NCBI GenBank assembly: GCA_900469345.1
Contig: UBWZ01000002.1
Location: 797,579-861,578, forward strand
DNA from: Hyphomicrobiales bacterium
GTDB lineage: Bacteria; Pseudomonadota; Alphaproteobacteria; Rhizobiales; Rhizobiaceae
DNA: 64,000 nt
Direction of reading: 5' to 3'
Under the pieces are notes generated by a model. The model ran no database searches. It was not told the origin of the DNA and saw only the letters and a program-made list of their open reading frames with translations. Positions 8,766 to 17,992 of this stretch are shown here, one piece after another (the stretch's first letter is position 1; every line of letters starts with the position of its first letter). The position numbers were made by a program, and so were the translations under genes.

Positions 8766-9653
8766 TTGCAGAAGACAGCCTATATCTGCCTTGTCATCGC
8801 TGCCCTGTGCTGGGGCGGCAATGCGGTGGCGGGCAAGCTCGCGGTCGGCCATATCAGCCCGATGATGCTGACCTTCCTCCGCTGGTCTCTGGCAAGCGCC
8901 CTGATCCTTGCCATCTCGGTACCGCAACTCGTCCGGGACTGGCCCGTGGCCCGCCGGCACCTGCCATTGCTGATATTTTACGGGGTCGTCGGCTACACCA
9001 CGTTCAACGCCGTCCTCTACACCGCCCTGAAATACACCACGGCGATCAATGTGACGATCGAGCAGGCGGCGATCCCGATGCTGATTTTCTGCATCAACTT
9101 CGCCGTCTTCCGCATGAAGGTCTCCCTCTCCCAGGTCGCGGGCTTTACGCTGACCCTGGCGGGCGTCGCCCTGACGGCCGCACACGGCGACCTGGCATCG
9201 CTGCTGCGACTGACGCTGAACTTCGGCGATGCGCTGATGATCATCGCGCTCGTCGCCTATGCGGTCTACACCGTGTCGCTGCGCTGGAAACCGCCGATCC
9301 ACTGGCGCAGCCTCATGGCCCTGCCGGCCTTCTTCGCGTTTGTGACGACTATCCCGCTGCTGGCCTGGGAGTGGACTTCCGGCAGCATGCTCTGGCCGGA
9401 TGCGAAGGGCTGGATCATCTCCCTCTACACCGCGACCTTCGCCTCGCTCCTGGCGCAGATCCTCTACATCTTCGGTGTCGAGCGTATCGGCGGCAACCGG
9501 GCGGGCCTGTTCATCAACCTCGTTCCGGTGTTCGGCATGCTCCTCTCGGTCGCCATCCTCGGCGAAGACATGCAGCCGTTCCACGTCGTCGCGCTCGTGC
9601 TCGCGCTGGGCGGCATCGCCCTTGCCGAATGGGGAAAGCCCGCCTCTGCCTGA
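8766..9653 (+). CDS. DMT superfamily (EamA) transporter
   Basis: A 295-residue inner membrane protein of two EamA repeats, giving ten predicted helices. The first repeat opens with LCWGGNAVAGKLAVG and the second has IYTFGVERIGG-like and LFINLVPVFGMLLSV segments typical of the family. EamA proteins usually export small metabolites such as amino acids; the substrate is unknown here. I chose the TTG at 8766 because AGGAG lies seven bases upstream; the earlier TTG at 8721 has no site. The terminator overlaps the stop codon. Confidence 0.85.
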   Translation: MQKTAYICLVIAALCWGGNAVAGKLAVGHISPMMLTFLRWSLASALILAISVPQLVRDWPVARRHLPLLIFYGVVGYTTFNAVLYTALKYTTAINVTIEQAAIPMLIFCINFAVFRMKVSLSQVAGFTLTLAGVALTAAHGDLASLLRLTLNFGDALMIIALVAYAVYTVSLRWKPPIHWRSLMALPAFFAFVTTIPLLAWEWTSGSMLWPDAKGWIISLYTATFASLLAQILYIFGVERIGGNRAGLFINLVPVFGMLLSVAILGEDMQPFHVVALVLALGGIALAEWGKPASA

Positions 9654-9671
9654 GGCAGGGCGGGCGTTTTT
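9638..9671 (+). terminator. Terminator overlapping the DMT transporter stop codon
   Basis: GC-rich stem (9638-9650 with 9654-9665, one bulged T) with the stop codon TGA as its loop and a T5 run to 9671. Confidence 0.85.
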
Positions 9672-9702
9672 GTGACAAGAAACCTTAGGGTTCGATGAAA
9701 GC

Positions 9703-10239
9703 TTAGAGTTCGACGATGCGGCCGGCAGCACGCGGTGCCGGGCTGTTTACGGAAAGCGGCGCACCGAACTCGACCATCGCGGCGGCATTGCCCAGCACGA
9801 TCTCGCCGCCCGGACCCGACACGACGAGAACACGCTCGATCCGACCCTCGTCATCGATTGCATAGGCGATACGCAGTGCTTCCGCAGACCAGCCGAGCGC
9901 CTCAAGCTGCTCGCGCTTGACGTCGGCGCAGTCGATGCACGCCTTGCGCAGCAAGCCCGCTGCCGCGGTCTGGTCGAAACGGCCGAGATAAGCGTCGATA
10001 TCCGACAGCGCGGCATTGACGCCCGTGTTGACACGCAGCAGCTCCTGACGCTTGTCGAGCGACAGACCGTCGTTGTCTGCGGCTTCTCTCTGGCCGAAGT
10101 GGTTCTGAGCCACCTGGAGCTGCATGGCCGGCACCGAGCCCAGCGCCCTGGCAAAGCCGCCGGGACCTGCCGCATGCGATTCCTTGGCGCCGATCAGAGC
10201 TGTGAGTATGACGGCTGACATGATGAGCTTCTTGATCAT
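9703..10239 (-). CDS. Secreted transglutaminase-like cysteine peptidase homologue, catalytically degenerate
   Basis: A 178-residue protein with a signal peptide (MIKKLIMSAVILTALIGA...SHA). The mature part aligns by eye with bacterial transglutaminase-like cysteine proteinases (BTLCP, DUF920, peptidase C93). It has the VN-x-x-VN helix, DIDAYLG, then C-x-D-x4-KR-x2-L-x3-GW in register (KACIDCADVKREQLEALGW). A strand region follows, with VLVV and VLGN where active members have GHAVL and LDN. The catalytic Cys position is kept, but the His is replaced (IERVLVV) and the Asp is Gly (VLGN). It is probably a pseudo-enzyme, or mis-aligned. It is divergent from the lytic transglycosylase gene. The ribosome binding site is weak. 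Confidence 0.6.
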   Translation of the reverse strand: MIKKLIMSAVILTALIGAKESHAAGPGGFARALGSVPAMQLQVAQNHFGQREAADNDGLSLDKRQELLRVNTGVNAALSDIDAYLGRFDQTAAAGLLRKACIDCADVKREQLEALGWSAEALRIAYAIDDEGRIERVLVVSGPGGEIVLGNAAAMVEFGAPLSVNSPAPRAAGRIVEL

Positions 10240-10484
10240 CGTACTGCACCCTGTTGCTCGGCGGGCTTGACTGCCGCCTTGTGTCTTCATGGCACAAACC
10301 TAGCGCAACGGCTTTTCCGGGCGTTTAAGCAGAAAGCTGCAATTTTATTGAAATCCCGTTTTTTCCCGATCCGGCACATCTCCCGCGCAAAGCGCCCGGA
10401 CACCGCTCGCGGGACGAGATGATCGGCCGTTAGACTTTTCGTTAATTTTTACGAATACGATGGCCTCGAAAGAGAGATCGCGCG

Positions 10485-11060
10485 ATGCGTAATGCGTTTT
10501 TCATCGCCCTTCTGGCACTGACCTTGTCTGCATGCGCCTCCGCTCCGAGCCGCATCGGCGACGCCTGCGCGATATTTTCGCAGCGTGACGGGCTGTTTAA
10601 CAACTGGGCCCGCGATGCGAAGGCAGCGTCCCGCGAATACGGCGTGCCGGTTCCGATCCTGATGGCCACCATCTATGTGGAATCAGGTTTCCAGGCGCGT
10701 GCCAAGCCGCCCCGCAAATACGTGCTCGGCTTCATCCCCTGGGGCCGCATCTCCTCGGCCTATGGGTACGCGCAGGCGCTGGACGGCACATGGGCAAGCT
10801 ACAAGACGCAGACCGGCCGCTGGGGCGCAAGCCGCAGCGACTTCGGCGACGCGGTTCGCTTCGTCGCCTGGTATCATAACCAGAGCAACCAGCGGAATGG
10901 CATCCCGCTCAATGACAGCTACAACCTGTATCTTGCCTACTATACCGGCCAGTCCGGCTATGCCCGCGGCGAGTTCGGCAGCGGCGTCAAGCGCACGGCC
11001 CAGAAATCGGCCGGCATGGCGCAGCGCTACGAAGCCCAGCTGAGAAACTGTGGCTACTGA
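10485..11060 (+). CDS. Lytic transglycosylase-like SLT-domain lipoprotein
   Basis: A 191-residue lipoprotein: the signal peptide ends in the lipobox LSAC with Cys17. After a short linker comes a goose-lysozyme/SLT-type fold with VESGF, placing the catalytic Glu at about residue 66. It continues with SSAYGYAQALDGTW (the GxxQ-like motif) and AYYTGQSGYARG with the family AYNxG-like pattern. It is expected to cleave peptidoglycan glycan strands at the membrane-periplasm face with 1,6-anhydro products. The AAAGAGAGATCGCGCG stretch before the ATG is the ribosome binding region. It is monocistronic. Confidence 0.82.
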   Translation: MRNAFFIALLALTLSACASAPSRIGDACAIFSQRDGLFNNWARDAKAASREYGVPVPILMATIYVESGFQARAKPPRKYVLGFIPWGRISSAYGYAQALDGTWASYKTQTGRWGASRSDFGDAVRFVAWYHNQSNQRNGIPLNDSYNLYLAYYTGQSGYARGEFGSGVKRTAQKSAGMAQRYEAQLRNCGY

Positions 11061-11146
11061 CGCACACGGAGCGACTTGTCACAAAACTGTCTTGAGATCC
11101 GAGCGGTTCGCCCTAGAATAATCTCCTCTGACAACCGGAGGTTCTG

Positions 11147-12187
11147 ATGGCATCGCCTGCTTTTCCGTGGTGGCGTTATCCTGCATTCGCGCTCGGCGTA
11201 CTTGGAAGCGAGAAATCCTTTCGCAAGAACCCGTTGATCGGCCATCCCCACCTGAACGAACTGGGCCTTCACCGCGAACGCGTGCGCCTTGCCGCGCGCA
11301 TGGCCGAATACCGCCGCCGCTGGATCGGCAGGTCGGTCAGCGACGCGGAGCGCCAGGCCTTCGAGCGAGACGGCTTTGTTCTGCGCGAGAACGCGTTGCC
11401 GACCGACGTCTTTCTGCGGATTCGCGACCGCTTGAAAGAGCAGGCCCTTCCCGCCCGGGAAATGCGCCAGGGGCAGGCGGTAACGCGGATGATCCCGATC
11501 AATCCCGCGCTGCTTGAGAAAATTCCAGAGGTCGCGCGGTTCAGCGGCGATCCCTCGATCGCCAACCTGATCCGCTATGTCGGCGGCATCGGCGGCGATC
11601 CGATCAACTTCATCCAGACCGTGATTGCCGAGCCGGCGCTGCAGCAGGCGGACCCGCAGACAGCGCTGCACGCGGATACGTTTCACTCCAGCTCGAAGGC
11701 CTGGCTCTTCATGGACGACGTCGGTCCGGACGACGGTCCCTTCGTCTTCGTCCCGGGCAGCCACCGGCTGACCGAACGCCGGCTGCAATGGGAATTCGAA
11801 CAGAGCCTGATCGCGACGCGCGACGGCCGCCTGCATCATGCCGACGGGTCCTTCCGCATCACCCCGGAGGAGTTGCATCAGTTGGGCGATTTCGAACCGC
11901 AAAAGGTCACCGTCCGCGCCAACACGCTGGTCGTCGCAGACACCTACGCCTTCCACTCGCGCGCTGTCAGCACAAGGCGCACCGTGCGTGTCGAGCTGCA
12001 CGCCTACCACCGCGCAAACCCCTTCAGCCCGCTCGCAGTCTCGCCCGTCGGCCTTGTCCCCGGCCTGCGCGACCGGCGCCTTGATATCCATCTGTCATTG
12101 TCGGACCGAAAGGCAAAAAAGGCGGGCCGGCAGCCGACATGGAGAGATGTCGGAGCCTGCACCGCCTATTCGGAACCGCATGTCTGA
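11147..12187 (+). CDS. Phytanoyl-CoA dioxygenase (PhyH) family protein
   Basis: A 346-residue protein with a good GGAGGTTCTG ribosome binding site. The PhyH-like double-stranded beta-helix core shows the iron ligands HAD in LHADTFHSSSKAW and a later His in TYAFHSRAVS, with Arg in TVRVELHAYHR for 2-oxoglutarate. FVFVPGSHRLTERRL is a strong family marker. Fe(II)/2-oxoglutarate dioxygenases hydroxylate lipids or small molecules. The substrate is unknown and there is no linked pathway. Confidence 0.82.
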   Translation: MASPAFPWWRYPAFALGVLGSEKSFRKNPLIGHPHLNELGLHRERVRLAARMAEYRRRWIGRSVSDAERQAFERDGFVLRENALPTDVFLRIRDRLKEQALPAREMRQGQAVTRMIPINPALLEKIPEVARFSGDPSIANLIRYVGGIGGDPINFIQTVIAEPALQQADPQTALHADTFHSSSKAWLFMDDVGPDDGPFVFVPGSHRLTERRLQWEFEQSLIATRDGRLHHADGSFRITPEELHQLGDFEPQKVTVRANTLVVADTYAFHSRAVSTRRTVRVELHAYHRANPFSPLAVSPVGLVPGLRDRRLDIHLSLSDRKAKKAGRQPTWRDVGACTAYSEPHV

Positions 12188-12205
12188 CCGCCTGGTTCGA
12201 CAGGA

Positions 12206-12820
12206 TCAGGCGCCGTAGGGCGCCAGAAAACCCTTGATCGCCTCGATCTCGTTCGGACGGATTTCATGTCCGCCCGAATGCCATTCGACCGTCACTGTGT
12301 CGCCCTGCCGCTTGAAATAGTCCGCAAGGTCGACGGTCAGCGGAACGGGGCAGATCGGATCACGCTCGCCCGCTGTGATCAGCACGTGCGCATGGGCGTC
12401 TGCTGTTCGGTCGGCCGGCTTGAACGGGATGAGCGGATGCATCAGCACGCCCGCCTCGAACACGCCCGGCTTCTCGATCATGACGTTGGCCAGGATGTTG
12501 GCCCCGTTGGAAAAGCCGAGGCCAAGCACGGTCGATGATTCGTACTTCTGCCGGTTCGCCTCGACGAAGGCGCTCATCCTCGCCGTTGCCCGTGCAAGGT
12601 CATCGCAGTCGTAGACCCCTTCCGCCGTGCGGCGGAAGAAGCGAGCGGCGCCGTGCTCGGAGACGTCGCCGCGGGGCGACAGGATCGTCGCACCCGGCAG
12701 CAGCCGGGCGCCGAAATCCAGGAACTGGTTTTCATCGCCGCCCGTGCCGTGAAGGACGACCAGAACCGGCGCCCCGGGAGCACCGGGCCTTACCCGGTGC
12801 ACATAGCTGTCATGGCTCAT
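12206..12820 (-). CDS. Alpha/beta hydrolase, MhqD/YpfH-like carboxylesterase
   Basis: A 204-residue serine hydrolase of the phospholipase/carboxylesterase family. The oxyanion segment LHGTGGDENQ, the nucleophile elbow GFSNG, the acid in ITAGERDPICP and the His in HSGGHEI are all present. It follows the ring-cleaving dioxygenase gene by 20 bases with its own GAGGAGGCAAGATC site. In Bacillus, MhqD (hydrolase) and MhqO (dioxygenase) are induced by quinones. The pairing here suggests detoxification of hydroquinone or quinone electrophiles, which is inference from family and context. Confidence 0.82.
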   Translation of the reverse strand: MSHDSYVHRVRPGAPGAPVLVVLHGTGGDENQFLDFGARLLPGATILSPRGDVSEHGAARFFRRTAEGVYDCDDLARATARMSAFVEANRQKYESSTVLGLGFSNGANILANVMIEKPGVFEAGVLMHPLIPFKPADRTADAHAHVLITAGERDPICPVPLTVDLADYFKRQGDTVTVEWHSGGHEIRPNEIEAIKGFLAPYGA

Positions 12821-12840
12821 GATCTTGCCTCCTCGGGCGG

Positions 12841-13770
12841 TTATGCCAGCGGCTCGAGATGCTGTTCGAGCTGGCCGCGCAGATATTCGTGCTGCTTGGG
12901 CAGCTTCAGAGCCTCGCCGAGATGCGCCGTATCCTCGTCGCGGTCGAAACCGGGCTCGTTGGTGGCGATCTCGAACAGCACGCCGCCCGGCGTGCGGAAG
13001 TAGATCGCCCAGAAGTAATCGCGATCGATCACCGGGGTGACCTGGTAGCCGGTATCCATCAGCGCCTTGCGCACTTCCAGCTGCTTTTCACGGTTCTCGA
13101 CGGCAAAGGCGAGGTGGTGGACGGAGCCAGCCCCGAGCCGGGCGCCGCTGATGTTCGGCATGGTTTCGAGGTCGATGAAGTCGGCCCCGTTCCCGCCGGC
13201 AATCCCAAGCCGGGTGACGCCGTCCTTGTGGTCGACCTGCTCGTAGCCCATGAACTTCAGGAGCTCGGCCGTGCCACCCTCGTCCTGCAGGCGCAGGGCA
13301 GCGGAATGGAAGCCGCGGATCGCCTGGTCATCGCCGATGCCGTTGCCGGTAAAGGCCTTGCGCGGATCGTCCTTGATCTCGACGAGAGCGAAACCGTCGC
13401 CATCCGGGCCGGCGAAGTGAAGCTGCCTCTCGCCGAATGCGCCGTCGGCCTTGAGACCTTCGACACCCGCCTTGGTCAGGCGGTCGGTCCAGAAACCGAG
13501 CGAGCCTTCCGGAACCGAAAACAGGGTCGTGCCGACCTCGCCCGTGCCCTGACGACCGCGGGCAATGTTGGGAAACGGGAAATAGGTCATCACCGAGCCC
13601 GGCGTGCCGACCTCATCGCCATAATAGAGATGGTAGACATCGGGCGCGTCGAAGTTGACGGTCTTCTTGACCCGGCGAAGGCCGAGCGTGTCGGTGAAGA
13701 AGGCGTTGTTGGTACTGGCCTTGGCAGCCATGGACGTGACGTGGTGCAGGCCCTTGATCTGGTTCAGCAT
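12841..13770 (-). CDS. VOC-family ring-cleaving dioxygenase, MhqO-like
   Basis: A 309-residue protein with two vicinal-oxygen-chelate modules. The first begins IKGLHHVTSMA with TLGLRRVKKTVNFD and YHLYYGDEVGTPG. The second has IRGFHSAALRLQD and SVHHLAFAV, with the metal ligand Glu near GGVLFEIATN. This is the family annotated ring-cleaving or 2-methylhydroquinone-inducible dioxygenase (MhqO). The start at 13770 follows AGAAAGGGTCAATATC; longer upstream reading frames are Arg-rich and not protein-like. It forms an operon with the hydrolase downstream. Confidence 0.88.
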   Translation of the reverse strand: MLNQIKGLHHVTSMAAKASTNNAFFTDTLGLRRVKKTVNFDAPDVYHLYYGDEVGTPGSVMTYFPFPNIARGRQGTGEVGTTLFSVPEGSLGFWTDRLTKAGVEGLKADGAFGERQLHFAGPDGDGFALVEIKDDPRKAFTGNGIGDDQAIRGFHSAALRLQDEGGTAELLKFMGYEQVDHKDGVTRLGIAGGNGADFIDLETMPNISGARLGAGSVHHLAFAVENREKQLEVRKALMDTGYQVTPVIDRDYFWAIYFRTPGGVLFEIATNEPGFDRDEDTAHLGEALKLPKQHEYLRGQLEQHLEPLA

Positions 13771-13906
13771 GATATTGACCCTTTCTGGGGGCCGGCGTTT
13801 GCGGCCCTCGTTCTGGGACAATACTTGGGCGATGCGGCTCCGGTTGGAAAGACGGCGCCATCCGAACGGATTGTTCACCAGACGAAGACGACATACGTCC
13901 CGTCGT

Positions 13907-14605
13907 TCAATGTTCGGGTAACGGCGGCAGCGTCCAGTCGATCGGATCCTTGCCGCGGGAAACCAGGAATTCGTTTGCCTTGGAGAAAGGCCGCGATCCC
14001 AGAAAGCCGTTATGGGCAGACAGCGGCGACGGATGCGCCGCTTTGAGCACCAGGTGTTTCTCCTGGTCGACGAAGGCGGCCTTCTTCTGGGCATAGGCGC
14101 CCCAAAGCATGAACACGACGCCGTCGCAGCGATCGTTCACCGCCCGAATGACGGCATCCGTAAATCGCTCCCAGCCCCGTCCCTGATGGGCGGCAGCCCG
14201 GCCCTCTTCCACGGTCAGCACGCTGTTGAGCAGCAGCACGCCCTGTTTGGCCCAATGCTCGAGAAAGCCGTGGGCTGCCGGGGCTATTCCCAGATCGCTC
14301 TTCATTTCCTTGTAGATGTTGACGAGCGACGGCGGAGTGCGGGTGCCCGGCTGCACGCTGAAGCACAGGCCATGCGCCTGCCCGGCTCCGTGATAGGGAT
14401 CCTGGCCGAGGATCACGACCCTGACCGCGTCGACCGGCGTCAGGTCAAGCGCCCGGAAATAGTCGGCTCCCTTCGGGAAGATCCGCTTGCCCGCCTCTTT
14501 CTCCGCGACCAGGAACGCGCGAAGCTCGTGCATGTAGGGTGCGGCGAACTCCGTCGCGAGCACGCCCTTCCAGCTTTCCTCCAGCCGGATCTCGCCTTCC
14601 GTCAT
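13907..14605 (-). CDS. ung: Uracil-DNA glycosylase Ung
   Basis: A 232-residue family 1 UDG that excises uracil from DNA. It has the catalytic water-activating loop [14 protein letters not shown], the uracil-binding Asn in [10 protein letters not shown], and the DNA-intercalation loop [11 protein letters not shown] with the catalytic His. Length is standard. It begins ten bases after galE on the same strand, so the two probably share a transcript without an obvious functional link. Confidence 0.97.
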   Translation of the reverse strand: MTEGEIRLEESWKGVLATEFAAPYMHELRAFLVAEKEAGKRIFPKGADYFRALDLTPVDAVRVVILGQDPYHGAGQAHGLCFSVQPGTRTPPSLVNIYKEMKSDLGIAPAAHGFLEHWAKQGVLLLNSVLTVEEGRAAAHQGRGWERFTDAVIRAVNDRCDGVVFMLWGAYAQKKAAFVDQEKHLVLKAAHPSPLSAHNGFLGSRPFSKANEFLVSRGKDPIDWTLPPLPEH

Positions 14606-14615
14606 CGGAACCGTC

Positions 14616-15611
14616 CTACTGCATCACGTGGTTGGATCGCGAATGCCATTCCCAGGCCGAGCGGATGATGTCGTGCAGCGAGTATCTGGGCTCCCATCCG
14701 AGCACGTCACGCGCCTTCTCGTTGTTGGCGACGAGCGAGGTGGAATCGCCCTCCCGGCGGCCGACATATTCGACCGGGAAAGGCTTGCCGGAAACATCCG
14801 AGATCGCCGACAGCAACTCCTTGACGGTGGTGCCGGTCCCGGTGCCCAGATTGAGTTCCACCGTATCGCCGCCGGCCAGCAGGTAATCGACCGCCCGCAC
14901 ATGCGCGTCCGCGAGATCGAGCACGTGGATGTAGTCGCGAACACAGGTGCCGTCGCGCGTGTCGTAGTCGTCGCCGAACACCTTGAAGCCCTGGCGGCGG
15001 CCAAGCGCCGCTTCGATCGCCAGCGGGATCGCATGGGTTTCCGGCGTGTGCCACTCGCCGATGCGGCCTTCGAAATCGGCACCGGCGGCGTTGAAATAGC
15101 GCAGCATCACGGACTTCAGGTCCTTGTAGGTCCCGTAGTCCTTCAGCGCCTGCTCGATGATGAATTTGGTGCGGCCGTACGGGTTGATCGGCGCCTGCTT
15201 GTGCGTCTCGTCCATCGGCACCCGGTCGGGCAGGCCATAGGTGGCGCAGGTCGAGGAAAACACGAAGGCCTTCACCCCCGCATCGATCGTCGCCGACAGA
15301 AGCGTCAGGGCGCCGATGACATTGTTGTCGTAGAAGGCGACCGGGTTCTTCACCGATTCCCCCACTTCGATCAGCGCCGCGAAATGCAGCACAGCATCCG
15401 GCTTGTGCTTGGCGAACACCTCGTCGAGCCGGGCACGGTCGCGGATGTCGCCCTGCTCCAGCTCGCCCCAGCGGACGAATTCCCCATGCCCGTTCGACAG
15501 GTTGTCGAAAACCACAGGCTCATAGCCGCGCTCCGCAAGGACCAGACACGTATGCGAGCCGATGTAACCGGCGCCGCCGACCACGAGTACCTTCTTCTTC
15601 GACATCATCAA
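14616..15611 (-). CDS. galE: UDP-glucose 4-epimerase GalE/ExoB
   Basis: A 331-residue short-chain dehydrogenase-type epimerase. The Rossmann motif [10 protein letters not shown] and [10 protein letters not shown] open the protein. The catalytic SSTCATYG and YGRTK (Tyr-x3-Lys) follow, with [18 protein letters not shown] after them. It closely matches my memory of rhizobial ExoB, which supplies UDP-galactose for succinoglycan and lipopolysaccharide. Three adjacent Met codons at the start leave the exact N-terminus uncertain by two residues. It is upstream of ung. Confidence 0.95.
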   Translation of the reverse strand: MMMSKKKVLVVGGAGYIGSHTCLVLAERGYEPVVFDNLSNGHGEFVRWGELEQGDIRDRARLDEVFAKHKPDAVLHFAALIEVGESVKNPVAFYDNNVIGALTLLSATIDAGVKAFVFSSTCATYGLPDRVPMDETHKQAPINPYGRTKFIIEQALKDYGTYKDLKSVMLRYFNAAGADFEGRIGEWHTPETHAIPLAIEAALGRRQGFKVFGDDYDTRDGTCVRDYIHVLDLADAHVRAVDYLLAGGDTVELNLGTGTGTTVKELLSAISDVSGKPFPVEYVGRREGDSTSLVANNEKARDVLGWEPRYSLHDIIRSAWEWHSRSNHVMQ

Positions 15612-15748
15612 TCCTATCGGCTATGGAACGCGGCGGAACTATAGCGGCCGACGGGCAAATGGGAAGGGCGAACGCCATCCCCCGGCCGCCGTTGGGCAGA
15701 CGATCGGCGTCCGAACGGCGCCCCGACAGGACAGGGAGGATCTCAATC

Positions 15749-16105
15749 ATGCGCATCATCCTCCTGGTTCTCGGCTGGTTATTCGTCGCGCTCGGCGTGA
15801 TCGGGGCCTTCCTGCCGGTCATGCCGACGACTCCGTTTCTGCTGCTGGCCGTCGCCTGCTTTGCCCGCTCCTCGCCGAAGCTGGAGGCCTGGCTGATGAA
15901 CCACCGGCAGTTCGGCCCGCCCTTGCGCGACTGGCGCGAGCGGGGCGCCATCTCCACGCGCGCCAAAGTCATGGCGATCTCGCTGATGACGCTGAGCTAT
16001 GCCGGCTTCTGGTTCGGATCCCACCCTGCCCCATGGCTTGCCGCACTGGTGGCGGCGCTGATGATCGGGCCTGCAATCTTCATGCTGACCCGCCCCGGCG
16101 CCTGA
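15749..16105 (+). CDS. YbaN (DUF454) family inner membrane protein
   Basis: A 118-residue membrane protein with a signature N-terminus: LGWLFVALGVIGAFLPVMPTT, then PFLLLAVACFARSSPKLEAWL. It has about three or four helices. The ATG at 15749 has a strong AGGGAGGATCTCAATC site. The function of the YbaN family is not established. Adjacent heme-uptake genes in the opposite direction end 19 bases away, which hints at but does not prove a link with iron. Confidence 0.85.
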   Translation: MRIILLVLGWLFVALGVIGAFLPVMPTTPFLLLAVACFARSSPKLEAWLMNHRQFGPPLRDWRERGAISTRAKVMAISLMTLSYAGFWFGSHPAPWLAALVAALMIGPAIFMLTRPGA

Positions 16106-16124
16106 TCGCCGGGGTGACGGTGCC

Positions 16125-16907
16125 TCAGCGGTGCCGCGATTGCGGCAGCACGTAAGGGATGTGCAACGGAGGAAGCCTTCCGACCGCGCCGGCAATGCCA
16201 TAGACCCTGTCGATCACGGCGTCTTCGATGGTGTCGCGGCACGTCCCCTCGGCCACCACCCTGCCCTGATCGAGAACCAGCAGGTGATCGCCAAACTCCG
16301 CCGCGAGGTTGAGGTCGTGCAGGATGGCAAGCACCATGCCGCCGGCATCGGCAAACGCCCGGGCAATCTCCAGCACGGCGATCTGGTGTCGAAGATCGAG
16401 GCTTGCCGTCGGCTCGTCGAGCAAAAGCGCGCGCGGCACGCCGTCCTCAACAGCGTGCGGCACCTGCGCCAGCGCCCGGGCGAACTGCACGCGCTGCTGC
16501 TCGCCGCCGGAGAGCGACGGGTAAGGGCGGTGGTCAAAACCCAGCAGGCCGACCCGGACGAGTGCGCTGCGCGCCGCCGCCGTCGGCTCGAGCGCGCCCT
16601 GCGCGACGGCGCCCATGCGTACCACCTCGATCGCCGTGAAGGGAAAAGCGAGTTGCGTCGCCTGTGGCAGCACGGCCCGCAGGCGCGCGAGCACGGCCGG
16701 ATGTTTTTCGCCGCCGGAGGCGCCGGCATAGGCGACCCTTCCCGCATCGGGCCTCATCTCGCCGGACAAAACCTTGAGAAGCGTCGATTTGCCCGCGCCG
16801 TTCGGCCCAATGACGACGGTGAACCGGCCCGGATGCAGCGCCAGGCTGACGTCGTCCACCAGTCTGCGGCCGGAGCGGATGACGGTGATGCGGTCGGCGC
16901 TGATCAT
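16125..16907 (-). CDS. hmuV: Heme ABC importer ATPase HmuV
   Basis: A 260-residue ABC ATPase: Walker A GPNGAGKST, signature LSGGEQQRV, Walker B ALLLDEPT and the switch His in ILHDLNLAA. Sequence features (ITVIRSGRRLVDDVSLALHPG) match rhizobial HmuV, which powers heme import through HmuU. Its start overlaps the end of hmuU by four bases (ATGA), the usual coupling in this operon. In rhizobia hmu genes respond to iron through Irr or RirA; I could not identify a clear box. Confidence 0.93.
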   Translation of the reverse strand: MISADRITVIRSGRRLVDDVSLALHPGRFTVVIGPNGAGKSTLLKVLSGEMRPDAGRVAYAGASGGEKHPAVLARLRAVLPQATQLAFPFTAIEVVRMGAVAQGALEPTAAARSALVRVGLLGFDHRPYPSLSGGEQQRVQFARALAQVPHAVEDGVPRALLLDEPTASLDLRHQIAVLEIARAFADAGGMVLAILHDLNLAAEFGDHLLVLDQGRVVAEGTCRDTIEDAVIDRVYGIAGAVGRLPPLHIPYVLPQSRHR

Positions 16908-17992
16908 GGCAGATCCCGCATGCCAATGCCGCTGCGACCGAGCAGCAGGAAGAGAAAGATGGGGGCACCGAACAGGGCGGTCACCACCCCGATCGGCAGT
17001 TCCGCCGGTGCCGCGATCGTCCGCGCCACGCTGTCGGCGAAAAGCAGCAGGGCAGCCCCGCCAAGCGCGCAACCTGGAAGCAGCAGCCGGTGCGACGGCC
17101 CCATGGCAAGTCGCAGCAGGTGCGGAACGACGATGCCGACAAATCCGATCGAACCCGCCACGGCAACGGTCGAGCCGCAGGCCGCAGCGACGGCGACGAT
17201 GACGATCCGCTTCAGCCGCTGCACCGGAATGCCCATGTGGAAGGCAGCCGCATCGCCAAGCACCAAGGCGTCGAGCCCACTTGCGACGAACGGCATGATG
17301 GCAAGCACGAGCGTGACGAAGGGAAGGATGGACAGAACCCGCCCGAAGGTCGCGCCGCCGAGCGAGCCGAGGCTCCAGAAGGTGATGTCGCGAAGCTGCC
17401 GGTCATCCGCCATGACGATGAGGAGCCCCATCAGCGCGCCGGTCAGCGCCCCGATCGCGATCCCGGAGAGGATGAGGCCGGTCGTCGAGGTGCGGCCGTC
17501 GCGGGTCGCGATCTGGTACAGCATCCAGGTATTGAGAAGGCCGCCCAGAAAGGCCATCAGCGGCAGGAACTGCGCTCCCAACAGAACCGACAGCGGCGCC
17601 AGCAACCCGTTGCCGAGGATGATTGCGGCCACGGCCGCAAGTCCCGCCCCGGAGGTGACGCCGACGATGCCGGGATCGGCCAGCGGATTGCGGAACAGGC
17701 CTTGCATCATGGCGCCCGACACGGCGAGCCCCATGCCGACCAGCAGTCCGAGCGCCGTGCGCGGCAGCCGCACCGCTTCAAGGATGACTCGCTCCTGGAC
17801 CGAAAGACTGGCCGCATCACCGCGCATGTAGGCCCAGAGGTCCGCAAGCCCGACCCCGGTCGGACCAGCGCTGAGCGAGACGATGCCCGCAACCGCGACC
17901 AGCAGCAAAAGCAGGATGAGCACCAGTGGGCCCCGGCACGTGCGATCTCCATCGGATTCGGAACGCAGCGACATGGCGAGCGCTCGTGCCAT
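16904..17992 (-). CDS. hmuU: Heme ABC importer permease HmuU (FecCD type)
   Basis: A 362-residue FecCD-family permease with about ten helices. Landmarks are RLPRTALGLLVGMGLAVSGAMMQGLFRNPLADPGIVG early and GSIGFVGIVVPHLLRL late, the latter being the coupling-helix region that meets the ATPase. A poorly conserved 25-residue polar N-terminus precedes the first helix. It overlaps the end of hmuT by one base (TGATG). With HmuT and HmuV it forms the inner membrane heme importer. Confidence 0.93.
   Translation of the reverse strand: MARALAMSLRSESDGDRTCRGPLVLILLLLLVAVAGIVSLSAGPTGVGLADLWAYMRGDAASLSVQERVILEAVRLPRTALGLLVGMGLAVSGAMMQGLFRNPLADPGIVGVTSGAGLAAVAAIILGNGLLAPLSVLLGAQFLPLMAFLGGLLNTWMLYQIATRDGRTSTTGLILSGIAIGALTGALMGLLIVMADDRQLRDITFWSLGSLGGATFGRVLSILPFVTLVLAIMPFVASGLDALVLGDAAAFHMGIPVQRLKRIVIVAVAAACGSTVAVAGSIGFVGIVVPHLLRLAMGPSHRLLLPGCALGGAALLLFADSVARTIAAPAELPIGVVTALFGAPIFLFLLLGRSGIGMRDLP

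Noticed and set aside
13771..14094. N-terminal extension of the ring-cleaving dioxygenase
   Set aside because: The extra residues are Arg-rich and unlike the VOC family; the start at 13770 has a proper ribosome binding site.
16131..17831. A 566-codon open frame on the plus strand
   Set aside because: Opposite hmuV and hmuU, which show clear ABC motifs and operon overlaps.
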